NCBI RefSeq assembly: GCF_946482605.1 | Contig: NZ_CAMLSE010000035.1 | Location: 15,316-79,315, forward strand | DNA length: 64,000 nt | Source of the DNA: an uncultured Dyadobacter sp. | Lineage (GTDB): Bacteria > Bacteroidota > Bacteroidia > Cytophagales > Spirosomataceae | Reading direction: 5' to 3' | Shown: positions 44,325-54,621 of the stretch, piece by piece | Layout of the letters: each line of letters opens with the position of its first letter | Position numbering within the stretch: the stretch's first letter is position 1 | Notes under the pieces: generated by a model | Told to the model about the DNA's origin: nothing | Database searches by the model: none | What the model saw: only the letters and a program-made list of their open reading frames with translations | Made by a program: the position numbers and the translations under genes

Positions 44325-46754
44325 CTATTCACTTCTTAAACTTTTCACAGGGTCCACCAGAGCCGCTTTCACAGCCTGATAACTAACCGTCACCAGCGTA
44401 AGCAACAATGCCCCGCAGCCCGCGACGGCAAATACCCACCAGCTGATCTCCGTCCGGTATTGGTAGTGTTGCAACCATTCGCGCATCGCGTACCACGCTA
44501 TCGGCATTGCCAGCAAGCTGGATAATACGACCAGCACTACAAAATCCCTGGAAAGCATCCGCCAAAGGTTGGCAACCGAAGCACCAAGGACCTTCCGGAT
44601 ACCGATTTCCTTCGTCCGCTGCTCGGCAGTAAACGACGCCAGGCCGAACAGTCCCAAACAACTGATCAGCACCGCCAACGTGGCGAAAAAACCTGCCAGC
44701 TGTCCTATCCGCTCCTCCGCCCTGAATTTCGCGTCGTACTCCTGATCCGCGAACCGGTACTCGAACGGCGCAGCAGGAACGAGCTTTTTGAACACCTTTT
44801 CGATGGCCGGCAACGCTGCCGCGGAGCTCACTCCGGGATTTAGTTTGATGTTGATCCAGTTAGGTGAACCAAAAAGGAAGAAAACGGTCGGTTTGACCGA
44901 CTCGAAGGGCGATTCCATCACCATATCCTTCACCACCCCGATGACCGTGAAGCGTTTTTGAATATTGTCCGTCATCCACTGGCTTTTCCAGGAAACGACC
45001 GCTCCCACCGGATCAGCCAGGCCGAACAACCGGGCTGCCGACTCGTTGATCACGAAACCGGAAGTATCCGATGCAAATTCTTTGGAGAAATTCCGTCCGC
45101 GTACAAACTGCCAACCGACCGCTTTGGCATATTCCGGTGAAACTGTCAGTGTTGCAAATGTCTCAGTAAATCCTTCCGGCATCCCATTCCAACTGAAACC
45201 GTCGTTGGCAGACCATACACCGGTGACAGGGCTTTGCGAGTCGGCCACTTCTTCCACCATTCCGGTATTCTTCAGTTCGGTACGGAATAAGTCTGTTTTT
45301 CCGTAAGAGTCTTCCGATTTCATCGGGATCATCAGCAGACCATCCCGCGAATAGCCAACAGGCCGGTCTTTGGCAAATTGGATCTGCCGGTAAACAATGA
45401 TAGTACAGATGATCAATGTGACCGAAATAGTGAATTGCAGTACGACCAAGACCTGCCGCGGCGTGTAGGCAAAGCGGCCAAAATGGGTCCGTAAGGAGGC
45501 GTTGGAACCTTTGAGCACCTTCACCGGCTGGAAGGATGTGAGGTAAATCGCCGGGTAGCTGCCTGCAAGCAAAGATGTGAGCAGCACAAAACCTGCACTA
45601 CATAGCCAAAACCATGCATTGTTCCACGGAACGACCATCTGCTTCGCGGCCAGGTCGTTGAACCACGACAAGGACGAGACTACGCCTGCAAGGGCAAGTA
45701 CAAAAGACATCGATACGATCAAAAAAGACTCAGTGAAAAACTGGCCGACGAGCTGCATCCGCAGTGAGCCGATCGCTTTACGAACGCCCACCTCACGCGC
45801 ACGCTTCTCCGACCGAGCGGTGCTGAGGTTAACGAAGTTGATACAAGCCAGCAGCAACACAAAAAAGCCGATCAGGCCTACCATCCATACATATTTCAAC
45901 GGTCCCTCACCGGCCGCACCATTTCTGAAATTGGAATATAAATGCCAGTCACTCATCGGATGCACCCACATTTCGGGGCGGGTGGCCGCTTCTTCCTTCA
46001 TATCATCCATTTTCCGGATGGCGTTCTGCTCCGAAAGCCGGATACCCGCACTTGCAGTTTTAAAATCCACCTTATCGGCCAGCTCCCCGAACAACCAGAT
46101 GGCATGATTGTCCCATTTCTTATCCCTCATATACCGGTTCTTATCCAGGAAGTATTTCCAGGAACCCATAAACTGCACCTCGGCGAATTTGGTATTCTGT
46201 GGCAAATCTTCATAAATGCCCGTCACTTTCATGTCCATATTCGTGCCAACCCTGATGACTTTGTTCAGCGGATCGGCCTTGCCGAAAAGTGCCAGGGCAG
46301 TCGACTCCGAGAGGATAATTCCCTGCTGGTCTTCCAGCGCCGACCGGGAGCCTTTCAACATGCGAAGGTTGAACATTTCAGGGGCTTCGGCGTCGATAAA
46401 CTGACCGTTGAGCGATAATTTCGTATCACCCGCAGTGAGAATATGTTCGCCCGTCTGAGTGGATGCCACGATTCGCTTGAAGTAGCCGGCGTAATTCGCT
46501 TTCAGTTCCTGAATGTACGGAACCGGCAAGGAAAATGAGGTTTTCCTTTCACTGTGCACGACCTGATTCTGAAGAATCTGACCGATGCGGTCGTAATTTT
46601 TGAAATACCGGTTAAACGACAGTTCGTCGTAAATCCAAAGGCCAATCAATATGGCTACTCCCATTCCGATCGCCAACCCACCGATATTGATCGCTGAATA
46701 ACCCTTATTTTTCCAAAAGTTCCGGAAGGTGATTTTCAAATAATTTCTAAACAT
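44325..46754 (-). CDS. P9: FtsX/MacB-type ABC permease, 'WHL' subgroup
   Basis: 809 residues. Very similar in plan to P6 and P13: IGLWIYDELSFNRYFKNYD after helix 1, SDWHLYSNFRNGAAGEGPL before helix 2, first FtsX block LLLACINFVNLSTARS / GVRKAIGS, second LISCLGLFGLAS / GIRKVLGAS, C-terminus DPVKSLRSE. Its fifth-helix region carries an insertion (SNASLRTHFGRFAYTPRQVL) where others have FNAGRFAGIPRKVL-like sequence. P10 lies 74 bp upstream; P8 follows after 47 bp. Confidence 0.9.
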   Translation of the reverse strand: MFRNYLKITFRNFWKNKGYSAINIGGLAIGMGVAILIGLWIYDELSFNRYFKNYDRIGQILQNQVVHSERKTSFSLPVPYIQELKANYAGYFKRIVASTQTGEHILTAGDTKLSLNGQFIDAEAPEMFNLRMLKGSRSALEDQQGIILSESTALALFGKADPLNKVIRVGTNMDMKVTGIYEDLPQNTKFAEVQFMGSWKYFLDKNRYMRDKKWDNHAIWLFGELADKVDFKTASAGIRLSEQNAIRKMDDMKEEAATRPEMWVHPMSDWHLYSNFRNGAAGEGPLKYVWMVGLIGFFVLLLACINFVNLSTARSEKRAREVGVRKAIGSLRMQLVGQFFTESFLIVSMSFVLALAGVVSSLSWFNDLAAKQMVVPWNNAWFWLCSAGFVLLTSLLAGSYPAIYLTSFQPVKVLKGSNASLRTHFGRFAYTPRQVLVVLQFTISVTLIICTIIVYRQIQFAKDRPVGYSRDGLLMIPMKSEDSYGKTDLFRTELKNTGMVEEVADSQSPVTGVWSANDGFSWNGMPEGFTETFATLTVSPEYAKAVGWQFVRGRNFSKEFASDTSGFVINESAARLFGLADPVGAVVSWKSQWMTDNIQKRFTVIGVVKDMVMESPFESVKPTVFFLFGSPNWINIKLNPGVSSAAALPAIEKVFKKLVPAAPFEYRFADQEYDAKFRAEERIGQLAGFFATLAVLISCLGLFGLASFTAEQRTKEIGIRKVLGASVANLWRMLSRDFVVLVVLSSLLAMPIAWYAMREWLQHYQYRTEISWWVFAVAGCGALLLTLVTVSYQAVKAALVDPVKSLRSE

Positions 46755-46828
46755 GACCGATGGGTTTAGGGCCTTCTAAACGCATTACATTATACGCTGC
46801 GTCTGGCCATATATTCTGAACAATTATT

Positions 46829-49246
46829 TTACTCGCTACGCAAACTTTTCACCGGATTCACCAATGCCGCCTTGATACTCTGAAAGCTGACGGTCAGTAA
46901 TGCTACTCCCACCGCCAATGTACCGGCCAGCAGGAATACCCACCACTCTATGCTGATTTTGTAGGCAAAATCCGACAACCACTGGTTCATGCCATACCAG
47001 GCAAGCGGGGAAGCTATGAGGATTGCGATACCTACCAGTTTTACAAAATCCTTGGAAAGCAATGACACAATGCTGAATACCGAAGCACCGAGCACTTTAC
47101 GGACACCAATCTCCTTGGTACGCTGGATGGTTGTGAATGCCGCCAGTCCGAAAAGCCCCAGGCAGGCGATCACCACGGCAAGTCCGGCAAAAATCCCGAA
47201 AAGCCGGCCGACACGTTGTTCCGACTCGTACATTTTATCGAACCGCTCATGAAGGAAAGAATAGGCAAAGGGATTGTCCGTAGTGGCCTTCCATGTTTTT
47301 TCTAATGTTTTGAGCAGGCCCGGCACATCATCTGTGTGGATGCGAAGAGCCATCTGGTACAGGTCGCCGCCATAAAACATGACCAGCGGGCCTATCTGCT
47401 CGTGCATGGATTTGAAATGAAAATCTTTCAGCACACCCACTACCGTATAAAACCGCTTGCTTTCGGGCGTACCGTTGCCGATCGTACGCACCCGTTTTCC
47501 GACCGGATCTTTCCAACCGAATTGCTTTGCGGCCGCCTCATTGATGAGTATCGACGCGCTGTCGGCACCGAAGGCTTGGGAGAAATTCCGGCCTGCCGCC
47601 AGCCCGATGCCGAGTGTTTTCAGGTATTCTTCGTCGATCTGGTAAGTTGTAAAGCGATATGGAGTAATATTGTTTTCAGCATTCTCGGGCAGGAAACCGT
47701 CCGTGCCATTGTTAGAGGCCCCTGCGGGAATATAGCCGGCGAGCGTCAGGCTGCTGACTGCGGACAAGCTCTCCACTTGTTCCCGGAATGCTTTGGCCTT
47801 GTCACCCAGCAAATGGGTATCGTGCAGGATCAGCACTTGTTCTTTGTCAAAACCCAGTTTTTTATTCTGGATAAAACGCAGCTGCTGGTAGACGACCATC
47901 GTGCCGATGATCATCCCTATTGAAACCACAAACTGAACCGTTACCAGCGTATTCCGCAGCCAGCCACTTTTCACACCCGCCTGCACACTGCCTTTCAGCA
48001 CGGCAATCGGTTTAAATGCAGAAAGGAAGAACGCCGGGTAGCTGCCAGCCAACAAACCCACTACCAGACAACCCAGCAATCCATAAACGATCATTCGCGC
48101 ATTCAAAATGGATTGAATATTGAATTGTTTTCCGGCGAGATCGTTGAAACCGGGCAAAACCAGCAGTACCAGCCCAAACGCTACAATCAATGCAAGCATC
48201 GTCAGCAAAATAGACTCGGTCAGGAATTGCACCATCAGTTGTTGCCGGACCGAACCCATTACTTTCCTTACGCCTACCTCCTTGGCACGCCCGGCAGATC
48301 CGGCGGTCGAGAGGTTCATAAAATTAATGCAGCCAATAAGCAGGATAAATGCGGCAATGACAGTAAAAATGTAGACGTACTTAATATTGCTATTGGGTTC
48401 CAGCTCATTTTCGAGGTTGGAAGTGAGGTGTATATCCGTCAATGGCTGTAAAGCAAGGCCAAACCGGTCACCCTTTCGCAGATATTCTTCGTAGGACATA
48501 CCCAAAAACTCCTGGATTTCCGGGCCGATGTATTTCTTCACGACCTGCGGCAGCTGGGCTTCGAGCTTGTCTGCCGGGTAATCCTTGCGCAACAGCACAT
48601 AGGTGTGCGCCCCGCTCGAAAGCCATTTTTCACCCAGCTGGGTCGATTTCATCGAAGCGAAAAAATCGAAATGGAAATGCGAATTGGAAGGCGCATCCTC
48701 GCACACACCCGTGACACGAAACAATCCGCTATTACCCATGGTAAGGCTTTTGCCGACCGGATCCTGTTTTCCGAAGTATTTCAATGCCGTGGAGGTAGTC
48801 AGAACGATCGTCTTGGGCTCCGAGAGAACCGTCTTCGCATCGCCTTTCAGCAACTGTACGGAAAACAGATTGAAAAAATTGGAGTCGACAAAAATGACAC
48901 GATCCTCCCGGAATTTCTTTTCGCCATTCCTGACCAGAAATGTGCCGTTCGACGACAACCTCGTGTACGCCTCTACGCCCGGGTAGTCACGCATAAGCGC
49001 AGGCCCGGCTGGCGCGGGAGCCCCGGCAATACTGATCTCATTCCCACCGATCCGGCCATGCAGCGTCACCCTGAAAATACGGTCGGCGTTGGCATTGAAA
49101 CGGTCGTAACTCAACTCATGCTGCACAAATAGGAGGATCAACATACAGGTCGCCAATCCGATAGCCAGGCCGAAAATATTGATCGACGCGAAAGCCCTCT
49201 TGTGCCAAAGACTCCGGAGAGCGATTTTCAGGTAATTGGATATCAT
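46829..49246 (-). CDS. P10: FtsX/MacB-type ABC permease
   Basis: 805 residues, N-terminus MISNYLKIALRSLWHKRAF. The link before helix 2 (DIHLTSNLENELEPNSNIKY) resembles those of P1 and P4. First FtsX block LLIGCINFMNLSTAGS / GVRKVMGS, with Gly in the usual STARS; second VIACLGLFGLAA / GVRKVLGAS; C-terminus NPVKSLRSE. A strong terminator lies between P11 and this gene, so it needs its own promoter within the 125 bp upstream; I see no exact TAnnTTTG there (best partial match near 49310). Confidence 0.9.
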   Translation of the reverse strand: MISNYLKIALRSLWHKRAFASINIFGLAIGLATCMLILLFVQHELSYDRFNANADRIFRVTLHGRIGGNEISIAGAPAPAGPALMRDYPGVEAYTRLSSNGTFLVRNGEKKFREDRVIFVDSNFFNLFSVQLLKGDAKTVLSEPKTIVLTTSTALKYFGKQDPVGKSLTMGNSGLFRVTGVCEDAPSNSHFHFDFFASMKSTQLGEKWLSSGAHTYVLLRKDYPADKLEAQLPQVVKKYIGPEIQEFLGMSYEEYLRKGDRFGLALQPLTDIHLTSNLENELEPNSNIKYVYIFTVIAAFILLIGCINFMNLSTAGSAGRAKEVGVRKVMGSVRQQLMVQFLTESILLTMLALIVAFGLVLLVLPGFNDLAGKQFNIQSILNARMIVYGLLGCLVVGLLAGSYPAFFLSAFKPIAVLKGSVQAGVKSGWLRNTLVTVQFVVSIGMIIGTMVVYQQLRFIQNKKLGFDKEQVLILHDTHLLGDKAKAFREQVESLSAVSSLTLAGYIPAGASNNGTDGFLPENAENNITPYRFTTYQIDEEYLKTLGIGLAAGRNFSQAFGADSASILINEAAAKQFGWKDPVGKRVRTIGNGTPESKRFYTVVGVLKDFHFKSMHEQIGPLVMFYGGDLYQMALRIHTDDVPGLLKTLEKTWKATTDNPFAYSFLHERFDKMYESEQRVGRLFGIFAGLAVVIACLGLFGLAAFTTIQRTKEIGVRKVLGASVFSIVSLLSKDFVKLVGIAILIASPLAWYGMNQWLSDFAYKISIEWWVFLLAGTLAVGVALLTVSFQSIKAALVNPVKSLRSE

Positions 49247-49371
49247 AGCCGTGGCGGTTACGAGGGTTGACGGATGGATCTTCCGTCGGAAGCGTCAAAT
49301 TATGCACCAGCTGATGACAATTACACAATTAACTGAAAATCAATTTTTTACATTATAATAAAACAAATGAA

Positions 49372-49393
49372 GGGTGTCCGCTATCGGACACCC
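49372..49393 (-). terminator. intrinsic terminator after P11
   Basis: Perfect 9-bp stem GGGTGTCCG/CGGACACCC with a 4-base loop, followed on the minus strand by TTCATTTGTTTTATT. It lies 39 bp downstream of the P11 stop and splits the run into separate transcripts. Confidence 0.8.
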
Positions 49394-49432
49394 TCCGTTC
49401 GTTTTGGAACGACCATGGGTCGCTATGCACTG

Positions 49433-51814
49433 CTACTCGCTGCGCAGGCTCTTCACCGGGTTCATAATGGCTGCCTTGACGCTCTGGAAGCTTACCGTAG
49501 CGAATGCGATGCCTGTGGACAAGATCGCGGCGATACCGAATATCCACCAGTAAATGTCCGTCCGGTAAGCAAAATTCTGCAACCAACGGTCCATGCCGAA
49601 ATAGGCAATGGGCGAGGCTACGACAAATGCAATGAGCACGAGTTTGAGAAAATCTTTGGAAAGCAACGCCACGATACTGGCAATGGACGCGCCCATGACC
49701 TTTCTAACCCCTATTTCCTTCGTACGCTGCATGGTGCTGTAAGAAGCGAGTCCCAATAATCCAAGGCAGGAAATGAATATAGCCAGGATCGCGAAATTGA
49801 AGAACAACTTCTCAAACCGCTCTTCGCTGCGGTACTGGCGGTCGAAAAACTCGTCCATAAAATAGTAGCTGAACGGCCTGTCGGGCATAGCTGCCTTCCA
49901 TTTTCCTTCCACCGCAGCAACCGTTTCCTTCAACCTGCCACCTTCAATTTTAACAGAAACAAGCTGCGAACCACCCGGCTCGATCCGCATCGTCAACGGT
50001 TTGATCGTTTCCTGCAACGACCGGAAGTGGAAATCCTTAATCACACCGATGATCTTACCCTCACGCCCCCATTGCCTGAACCTGCGGCCTATCGCCTCTT
50101 CGGGTTTACTGTACCCAAGCAGCTTCACGGCTGCTTCATTCACCACCATGGCTTGTGTTGTATCGGTTCCGAATTCCCTGGAAAACGGCCGGCCGGCGAC
50201 TATTTTTAGACCAAATTGAGGAATATAGTCAAAATCAACGAAGTAGAGGTCGAGGTTGGAGGCCTGCAAATCGCCACTTTTGTTCTCCACTTCGGAGTAC
50301 GCACCCGGATTGGAACTACCCGGAACGCTCGAAGATGCCGCGGTGGATCTGACCCCGGCCAGCCCGGCCAGCGACTGTTTAAATGCCTCGCGCTTCGGGT
50401 CGCCCTCGGTGTTTACGATCAGCATCTGGTCTTTGCTGAAACCCAGGTCACGGTTACGCATATAGTTCATCTGGATGTACACGATCATCGTAGCGATGAT
50501 CAGGGCGATCGAAATGGCAAATTGCACGGTTACCAGCCCCTTTCTGAGCAAAATACCTTTCACACTCGTCGTGAAACGGCCTTTTAATACCGTAACCGGC
50601 TCGAACGACGATAATACCAATGCGGGATAAATGCCCGCCATCACCCCGATCACGACCGCGGCCGCCAGCATCGCGACTAGAAAGATCCAGTCTGAAAAAA
50701 TGCCTTGCGTAACCACTTTTCCTGCGAGATTGTTGAAAAGCGGGATCAATGCAGCCGAAAGTATGATCGAAAATATGAATGCAATGAAGCAAAGCAGGAC
50801 CGATTCGCTCACAAATTGCCGAGCCAGCAACGACTTGGCCGCCCCCACGACCTTGCGTATCCCAACTTCCTTGGCTCGCTCGGCCGAGCGGGCGGTGGTC
50901 AGGTTCACGAAATTGATGCAGGCGATCAGCAGAATGAATGCGGCAACTACGGAGAATACGTATACGTTACTCATGCTGCCTTTTTCGGCAACGTCGCGTG
51001 TCGAATGCAAATGAACGTCTCGCAGTGGTTCCAGAAAAAGTATGTAGGACATCTTGGTTTCCTGCATCAGTTTGGCGGCACGGCGTTGTATGAATGCCGG
51101 AAATTTCTTTTCAAGTGCCTTACCATCGGTTCCGGGCCGAAGCAGCAGGTACGTGGTAGCGCCAAAATTCCCCCATTCCTCGTCGATCCCCCGGTTGAAC
51201 CGTTGGGTGAGGGTCGACATGGAAACAAACATATCGCCTTTGATCTGCGAATTCTCCGGGATATCCTTCATCACGCCGGTCACCTTGGCGGCCAACCCTT
51301 CGCCCGAAAGCAGGAGTGTTTGTCCGATCGGGTCCGTATCGCCAAAATACTTCCGCGCTGCCTTTTCAGTGAATACCAGGCTCAGCGGTTCTTTCAAAGC
51401 CGACGCGGGATTTCCCTGTTTCAGTTTAAAATCGAATACTTTAAAAAGCGTTGAATCCGCAAATACCGTGTTTTCCTCCTGGAATTTAAGCTCCCCTTTT
51501 CGCACCAGAAAGCTCCCGCCGCTGATACGGGTATACGCTTCTATTTCGGGAAAATCCTGTTTGATATTCGGTGCGTAGGCCCAGGAAGTGATGCCTGCAT
51601 GGATCGTTTCAGAGGGCGTTTTTACGTCCGTTACCAGCCGGTAAATGCGGTCGGCCCTGGAATGAAAGGCGTCATAGGTCAGTTCGAAATTGACGTACAT
51701 GGAGATCAGCAGGCAGGCCGACATTCCTACGGTAAGGCCCATGATGTTGATCAGTGAAAAAACCTTGTGTTTCCAAAGGTTACGGAAGGCGATTTTGAAA
51801 TAGTTTTTTAACAT
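49433..51814 (-). CDS. P11: FtsX/MacB-type ABC permease
   Basis: 793 residues, N-terminus MLKNYFKIAFRNLWKHKVFSL. The link before helix 2 is DVHLHSTRDVAEKGSMSNVY. First FtsX block LLIACINFVNLTTARS / GIRKVVGAA; second FISCLGLLGLAS / GVRKVMGAS, with Leu in the usual GLFGL; C-terminus NPVKSLRSE. Bounded by terminators on both sides, with a -7-like element TATATTTG about 85 bp upstream, so it is probably monocistronic. Confidence 0.9.
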   Translation of the reverse strand: MLKNYFKIAFRNLWKHKVFSLINIMGLTVGMSACLLISMYVNFELTYDAFHSRADRIYRLVTDVKTPSETIHAGITSWAYAPNIKQDFPEIEAYTRISGGSFLVRKGELKFQEENTVFADSTLFKVFDFKLKQGNPASALKEPLSLVFTEKAARKYFGDTDPIGQTLLLSGEGLAAKVTGVMKDIPENSQIKGDMFVSMSTLTQRFNRGIDEEWGNFGATTYLLLRPGTDGKALEKKFPAFIQRRAAKLMQETKMSYILFLEPLRDVHLHSTRDVAEKGSMSNVYVFSVVAAFILLIACINFVNLTTARSAERAKEVGIRKVVGAAKSLLARQFVSESVLLCFIAFIFSIILSAALIPLFNNLAGKVVTQGIFSDWIFLVAMLAAAVVIGVMAGIYPALVLSSFEPVTVLKGRFTTSVKGILLRKGLVTVQFAISIALIIATMIVYIQMNYMRNRDLGFSKDQMLIVNTEGDPKREAFKQSLAGLAGVRSTAASSSVPGSSNPGAYSEVENKSGDLQASNLDLYFVDFDYIPQFGLKIVAGRPFSREFGTDTTQAMVVNEAAVKLLGYSKPEEAIGRRFRQWGREGKIIGVIKDFHFRSLQETIKPLTMRIEPGGSQLVSVKIEGGRLKETVAAVEGKWKAAMPDRPFSYYFMDEFFDRQYRSEERFEKLFFNFAILAIFISCLGLLGLASYSTMQRTKEIGVRKVMGASIASIVALLSKDFLKLVLIAFVVASPIAYFGMDRWLQNFAYRTDIYWWIFGIAAILSTGIAFATVSFQSVKAAIMNPVKSLRSE

Positions 51815-51897
51815 GGCTGTCCGGTATAGTTTTTGGCATTTGGCATTGAAATATGCATTACATTAAATGCATACCAATCAAACAACTAACTTATAAT

Positions 51898-51905
51898 CAA
51901 ATATA
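51898..51905 (-). promoter_or_regulatory. -7 element upstream of P11
   Basis: TATATTTG on the minus strand matches TAnnTTTG. It sits just after the terminator of P12 and 84 bp before the P11 ATG. No good TTG -33 element is found because the position falls in the terminator stem. Confidence 0.4.
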
Positions 51906-51910
51906 TAACT

Positions 51911-51956
51911 TCAAAAAGACAGGCACCGCTGTCCGAAAACGAACAGGTGTGCCTGT
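51911..51956 (-). terminator. intrinsic terminator after P12
   Basis: Stem ACAGGCAC/GTGCCTGT (8 bp) with an inner CTGT/ACAG stem, followed on the minus strand by CTTTTTGAAG. It lies 13 bp downstream of the P12 stop. Confidence 0.75.
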
Positions 51957-51968
51957 GCCGACAATAAC

Positions 51969-54344
51969 TTATTCACTCCTCAACGACTTCGCCGGGTTCA
52001 GCAGCGCCGCCTGTATTGTTTTAAAACATATTGTCAATAATGTGATGGCTAGCATGGCACCGACGGTCGAAAAGTAAATCCAAAACGGGATGCTGATTTT
52101 GTAGGCGAAATCCTGCAACCAGCGTGACATGAGGTACCAGGCGACCGGCGTGGCGATAACACCCGCAATCAGCACAAGCCTGACAAAGTCTTGCGAAAGC
52201 ATCCCGACTATCCCGGCGACCGACGCGCCTAAAACTTTGCGGATACCGATCTCCTTCGTGCGGCTCTCGGCGGTAAAAGTTACCAGGCCGAAAAGTCCCA
52301 TGCACGCAATGAAGATCGCAAGCGCCGTAAAGACTGAAAACATACCGGATAGCCGTGTTTCATCTTTGAATGTCTCATGAAAAGCCTCGTCCAGGAAGTA
52401 AAACTCAAAGGGCATTTCATGATCAAATGATTTAAAAATACGGCCTATCGCCTTCACATCACCTGCCACGTCGCCCCGGGTATCCAGCCTTACGTACATG
52501 ACCCCACGGGATGAGCCAGACACGCGCAGCATATTGGTGGTGTCGCTCACGACTGAGAGCATCATGGCTTTGGTACCATGCTGTACGGATGAAAAATCGA
52601 AGTCTCCGATGATTCCGTCTACATTAACACCTTCCATAATCGGCTGCCCGATTGGGTCCCCCTTGATACCCAGCTCCCTGACGGCCAGTTCGTTCAGCAG
52701 GGCATAATTCTTATGCTCTCCTGCTGCCGGTGCCGTTTTCAATTTCAGACCCAATGTTTTCACAAATTGTCCGTCGACAACCATCTGAGCAAGTCCTACC
52801 TGCTTTTTGGTCGTGGCATTCGGGACAAAAAACATATTGTAACCCTTAAACAGGCCTACATTCGCAAAAGTAACGTTTGTCACACCGGCCCGCTGCTTCA
52901 CTGCATCCCGAAAAGGCTTGTAATTAGCCGCCATGGAGGGGCCCAGCGGGATACTCAGCACTTGCTCCTTATACAGTCCGAGGTCTTTCCGCTGCATAAA
53001 AGCGAGCTGCTCCTTCACCACCAAACTGCCCATAATCAATGCAATGGAAACGGAAAACTGAAAGACAATGAAGAACCGTCTCACACCCACCCCGCTTACA
53101 TTTCCTCTGAACCGGCCTTTCAATACTTCCAAAGGCGCAAAGCCCGACAGCATAAAAGCCGGATAGCTTCCAGCCAACAGCGTTGTTATCAGCAGCAAAG
53201 CAGTCAGAAAAGACAGAAAGAAAGGCGATATCACGAATGCCGCGTCGATTCTCAGGCCCAGAAGCTCGTAAAACGGTTGACTTAAATAATACACCATGGC
53301 CAGCCCCAGTCCAAACGACAGCGCGCAGACAAAAACCGATTCGACATAAAACTGCTTTCCGAGGCCTGCACGGGTAGCGCCCACCACCTTTCTCACGCCT
53401 ACCTCACGCGCTCGCTGCGTGGCCCGCGCGGTGGTGAGACTCATATAGTTGAACAATGCAAGCAACAGAACGGCTGCGGCGGCAATGCTGAAAATCGGGA
53501 TCAGTTTGCTGTTTCCAGAGTCCGTGAATGCGCCGCCGAGGTGTATATCGTCCAGGTTTTCCAGGAAATATTGTGTCTTTCCCCCAAACAGCCCCGCCTT
53601 TGCAGACTCTACCCGGTTGATACGACGCTCGGTCGTTGCTTTGGCGCCGGCAAAATCCAGTTGCAGATACACATTGAAAATCCCTCCACCATCCCAGTTA
53701 TTCCGGGTCATTTGGCTCAGTTTGGGGTAGGTAGCGTTTGAAATAACAAAATCGAAGTCAAAAGAAGAATTGGATGGAGGATTCCTGGCGACCCCCGAAA
53801 TCTGGATCAGGTGCTTTCCTTCGAACAACAGTGCCTTGCCCACCGGCTCTTCGCTGCCAAAGTATTTTTGTGCCGCACGCTCAGAAATCACCATCATAAA
53901 CGGCTTTTTCAGTGCATCGGCCGCATTGCCTTTTTCAAGAGGAAAAGTAAATACATTGAAGAATGAGGGGTCTGCAAACAAAACCTTCTTTTCAGGGATC
54001 GCTTCATCCTTACGGGCCGGGTGCCCGAGTACGGTGTTACTATACGTAGGTAGGATCCTGACGTAGTCCTTCACCTGCGGCACTCCCGCCGCAATGGACG
54101 GCGCAAAGCCTGAAGCAAAGGAATTCATCTGAAAATCGTTGTCTCCTACTTTTACTTTGGCCAGTACCCGGTAGATATTGCTGTGCCCGGTGTGAAACTT
54201 GTCGTAACTATGTTCATGGACTACAAACATCAATATCAGCGTGGAAACACATATCCCCGCGGCAAGCCCAAGAATGTTGATCAAGGAGTAGGTCTTATGC
54301 CGAAGCAAGTTTCGAATTGCGATTTTGAGGTAGTTTTTAATCAT
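51969..54344 (-). CDS. P12: FtsX/MacB-type ABC permease, divergent
   Basis: 791 residues, N-terminus MIKNYLKIAIRNLLRHKTYSL. The most divergent member in the first FtsX block: LLLALFNYMSLTTARA / GVRKVVGAT lacks the helix-2 cysteine and the usual CINF. Link before helix 2 is DIHLGGAFTDSGNSKLI. Second FtsX block FIACMGLFGLVT / GIRKVLGAS; C-terminus NPAKSLRSE. Its second periplasmic domain is short in comparison. It opens the P12-P3 part of the run; the ATPase gene upstream is divergent. No exact promoter was found in the 277-bp gap. Confidence 0.88.
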   Translation of the reverse strand: MIKNYLKIAIRNLLRHKTYSLINILGLAAGICVSTLILMFVVHEHSYDKFHTGHSNIYRVLAKVKVGDNDFQMNSFASGFAPSIAAGVPQVKDYVRILPTYSNTVLGHPARKDEAIPEKKVLFADPSFFNVFTFPLEKGNAADALKKPFMMVISERAAQKYFGSEEPVGKALLFEGKHLIQISGVARNPPSNSSFDFDFVISNATYPKLSQMTRNNWDGGGIFNVYLQLDFAGAKATTERRINRVESAKAGLFGGKTQYFLENLDDIHLGGAFTDSGNSKLIPIFSIAAAAVLLLALFNYMSLTTARATQRAREVGVRKVVGATRAGLGKQFYVESVFVCALSFGLGLAMVYYLSQPFYELLGLRIDAAFVISPFFLSFLTALLLITTLLAGSYPAFMLSGFAPLEVLKGRFRGNVSGVGVRRFFIVFQFSVSIALIMGSLVVKEQLAFMQRKDLGLYKEQVLSIPLGPSMAANYKPFRDAVKQRAGVTNVTFANVGLFKGYNMFFVPNATTKKQVGLAQMVVDGQFVKTLGLKLKTAPAAGEHKNYALLNELAVRELGIKGDPIGQPIMEGVNVDGIIGDFDFSSVQHGTKAMMLSVVSDTTNMLRVSGSSRGVMYVRLDTRGDVAGDVKAIGRIFKSFDHEMPFEFYFLDEAFHETFKDETRLSGMFSVFTALAIFIACMGLFGLVTFTAESRTKEIGIRKVLGASVAGIVGMLSQDFVRLVLIAGVIATPVAWYLMSRWLQDFAYKISIPFWIYFSTVGAMLAITLLTICFKTIQAALLNPAKSLRSE

Positions 54345-54540
54345 AAAAAATCAGCCAGGCCTCTGGCGGTCAGCCATTTTGCCGGATAAGTTAGGTTAAG
54401 GAACAGTCAGTTAATGGGTAGTAACAAATCCATGCCATAAATCTAACCTACTAACTAACAGCCAACTAACATGGACAATATGTTCAAAACCGGACAATGG
54501 GGTTGGAATAGCGAGCCCTGCCAATGTATACGATGCCATT

Positions 54541-54577
54541 AAACAATAGTGTTCATTATTAATAGACAATATTGTTT
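54541..54577. repeat. inverted repeat at the ATPase promoter
   Basis: AAACAATA (54541-54548) and TATTGTTT (54570-54577) are exact inverted copies, and ACAATATTGT inside the right arm is itself a palindrome. The right arm covers the -33 element of the ATPase promoter, so it may be an operator. Confidence 0.55.
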
Positions 54578-54605
54578 GATAGCAAGAGTCAAAATTGTAT
54601 ATTTG
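54575..54605 (+). promoter_or_regulatory. strong Bacteroidota promoter of the AAA_14 ATPase gene
   Basis: TTTG (54575-54578), 19-bp spacer, TATATTTG (54598-54605), a full match to the Bacteroidota -33/-7 consensus. The ATG follows 16 bp later, so the leader is very short. Confidence 0.75.
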
Positions 54606-54621
54606 AAATAAATAAAAAGCG

